The translations under genes were made by a program, and so were the position numbers. The notes beneath the pieces were generated by a model. It was not told the DNA's origin and ran no database searches. It saw only the letters and a list, made by a program, of their open reading frames with translations. A stretch of DNA of 64,000 nt, taken from the NCBI RefSeq assembly GCF_949628215.1, contig NC_134277.1, positions 53,764,918 to 53,828,917 of the forward strand, in the 5' to 3' direction. This stretch comes from Phalacrocorax aristotelis. Its lineage: Eukaryota > Chordata > Aves > Suliformes > Phalacrocoracidae. This document shows, one piece after another, positions 63,128 to 64,000 of the stretch (positions are counted from its first letter, which is position 1; the number at the start of each line of letters is the position of its first letter).

Positions 63128-64000
63128 CTGCATTGGAGAGAAGGAAAAAGAGCATACTGGTAAGTGGGTGAGTAGTGACTTGGGTTAAGCCAGTCAGTTA
63201 TCCTAGGACAAATGAGCTAAGAATGGAATAAAAGGAGTGAAACGTGAGTTTTGCCAATTGGTTTCTAATTATTTAGTCTAAAAGATATTCTTGCTCTATC
63301 AGAAAATATTTAACATGCATCACTGCTGGTGATGTTCATTCCACTTTGATTTGCAGTGGCTCTATATTACTTCTATCTTCACAAAACTGCTAGCAGTGTC
63401 TGTGTTTGGCACTTAACACTAAAATGAGAGGCAGCCTTCAGTTTTCTCGTGTTGCTCCAGCAAGCTGTGAAATAACCAGCTGCCTCACTTTGTAAGAAAT
63501 ATTGATAGATGGGCTCCTTTGGAGAAATGGGGGAAACAAATACTTCTTTGCCTCCCAGCTACAGTGAGTCTGGGTCATCCACAAGCCCTATGAAATTCAG
63601 ACATCCACTTCATGATCTAGATGTGCACCAAGATTGAAAAGAAAGCATGAACCATTGTAAGGAGAAGTAAAATTGTGTAGTGAGCAATACGTGATGACAA
63701 AACGTCCCCTAGTGGTAGTGTGTACAAAGAAAAGAAAGCAAGGAAAAAAGCTATTCGTGCTCTCAAAACATCAGGATCCTCCGGCTGCCAGAACAAAGGT
63801 GTACATATCCACATTTGCTTGTTTTGTGAGTGCACGCCCAATCTTGTCCCTCCTTTTGGCCTACCAAAACCCATTTGGTCCTCTCTAGATGCAGCGTAGT
63901 TATTTTTCGGTGGCCACTCTGTAGGTTTCCCCTTGCCATGTAAGAGTGTGAAGTTTATGTTTTCTCCATAGCAACCAGCCAGCTCTCAGCCGGAGAAGCA
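63128..64000 (-). other. NPSR1: NPSR1 intron 1, 3' part
   Basis: Everything right of exon 2. I searched the minus strand for a short exon ending in a codon for Lys or Arg before a donor and with an N-terminal NPSR1-like sequence, and found none. The first coding exon and promoter are therefore taken to lie outside the window. Confidence 0.7.

Noticed and set aside
1..64000. CRISPR arrays, operons, prophage or insertion sequences, tRNA or rRNA genes, endogenous retroviral genes
   Set aside because: None seen; the spliced gene structure shows this is vertebrate nuclear DNA and no such signatures were found by reading.

Overview
The window is vertebrate nuclear DNA, most likely from a bird. Coding exons are short and split by long introns with GT-AG junctions. 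Long open frames are absent outside those exons, and I saw no clear young interspersed repeats, no CR1-like 3' ends and no operons. The only gene I can identify is the neuropeptide S receptor gene NPSR1, a class A G-protein-coupled receptor, on the minus strand. Eight consecutive coding exons (2 to 9 in the human numbering) lie between 63127 and 18609. They join in frame at every junction and give 975 coding nucleotides: 324 residues plus a stop. That is two residues more than the equivalent part of the human protein as I remember it. The species cannot be fixed from the sequence alone.

Layout from the 5' end of the gene (right) to the 3' end (left): 63128-64000 is the 3' part of intron 1, and coding exon 1 (the extracellular N-terminus) lies beyond the right edge. 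Exon 2 (TM1) is at 62995-63127. Intron 2 is about 25.2 kb. Exons 3 (TM2) and 4 (TM3, DRY motif) are at 37645-37748 and 37199-37292, only 352 bp apart. Exon 5 (TM4, ECL2, TM5) is at 32255-32456. Exons 6 and 7 (end of TM5, ICL3, start of TM6) are at 23127-23203 and 21095-21184. Exon 8 (TM6, ECL3, TM7 with NPLIY) is at 18826-19006. Exon 9 (C-terminal tail) is at 18609-18702, after a tiny 123-bp intron. The left 18.6 kb is 3' UTR and intergenic sequence in which I recognise no gene; one exon-like block on the plus strand (1820-1879) deserves a check.

Non-coding features are ordinary: at least two ancient MIR-like SINE relics, microsatellites and homopolymer runs, several short tandem duplications, one perfect 19-bp inverted repeat with a 45-nt loop (59295-59377), and a diverged tandem duplication in intron 4. 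The most interesting points concern the receptor. The residue matching human position 107, the functional Asn107Ile polymorphism, is isoleucine here. The last intron has a very weak donor, and its retention would replace the conserved C-terminus with a short alternative tail. I saw no evidence of a new kind of biological system in the window.
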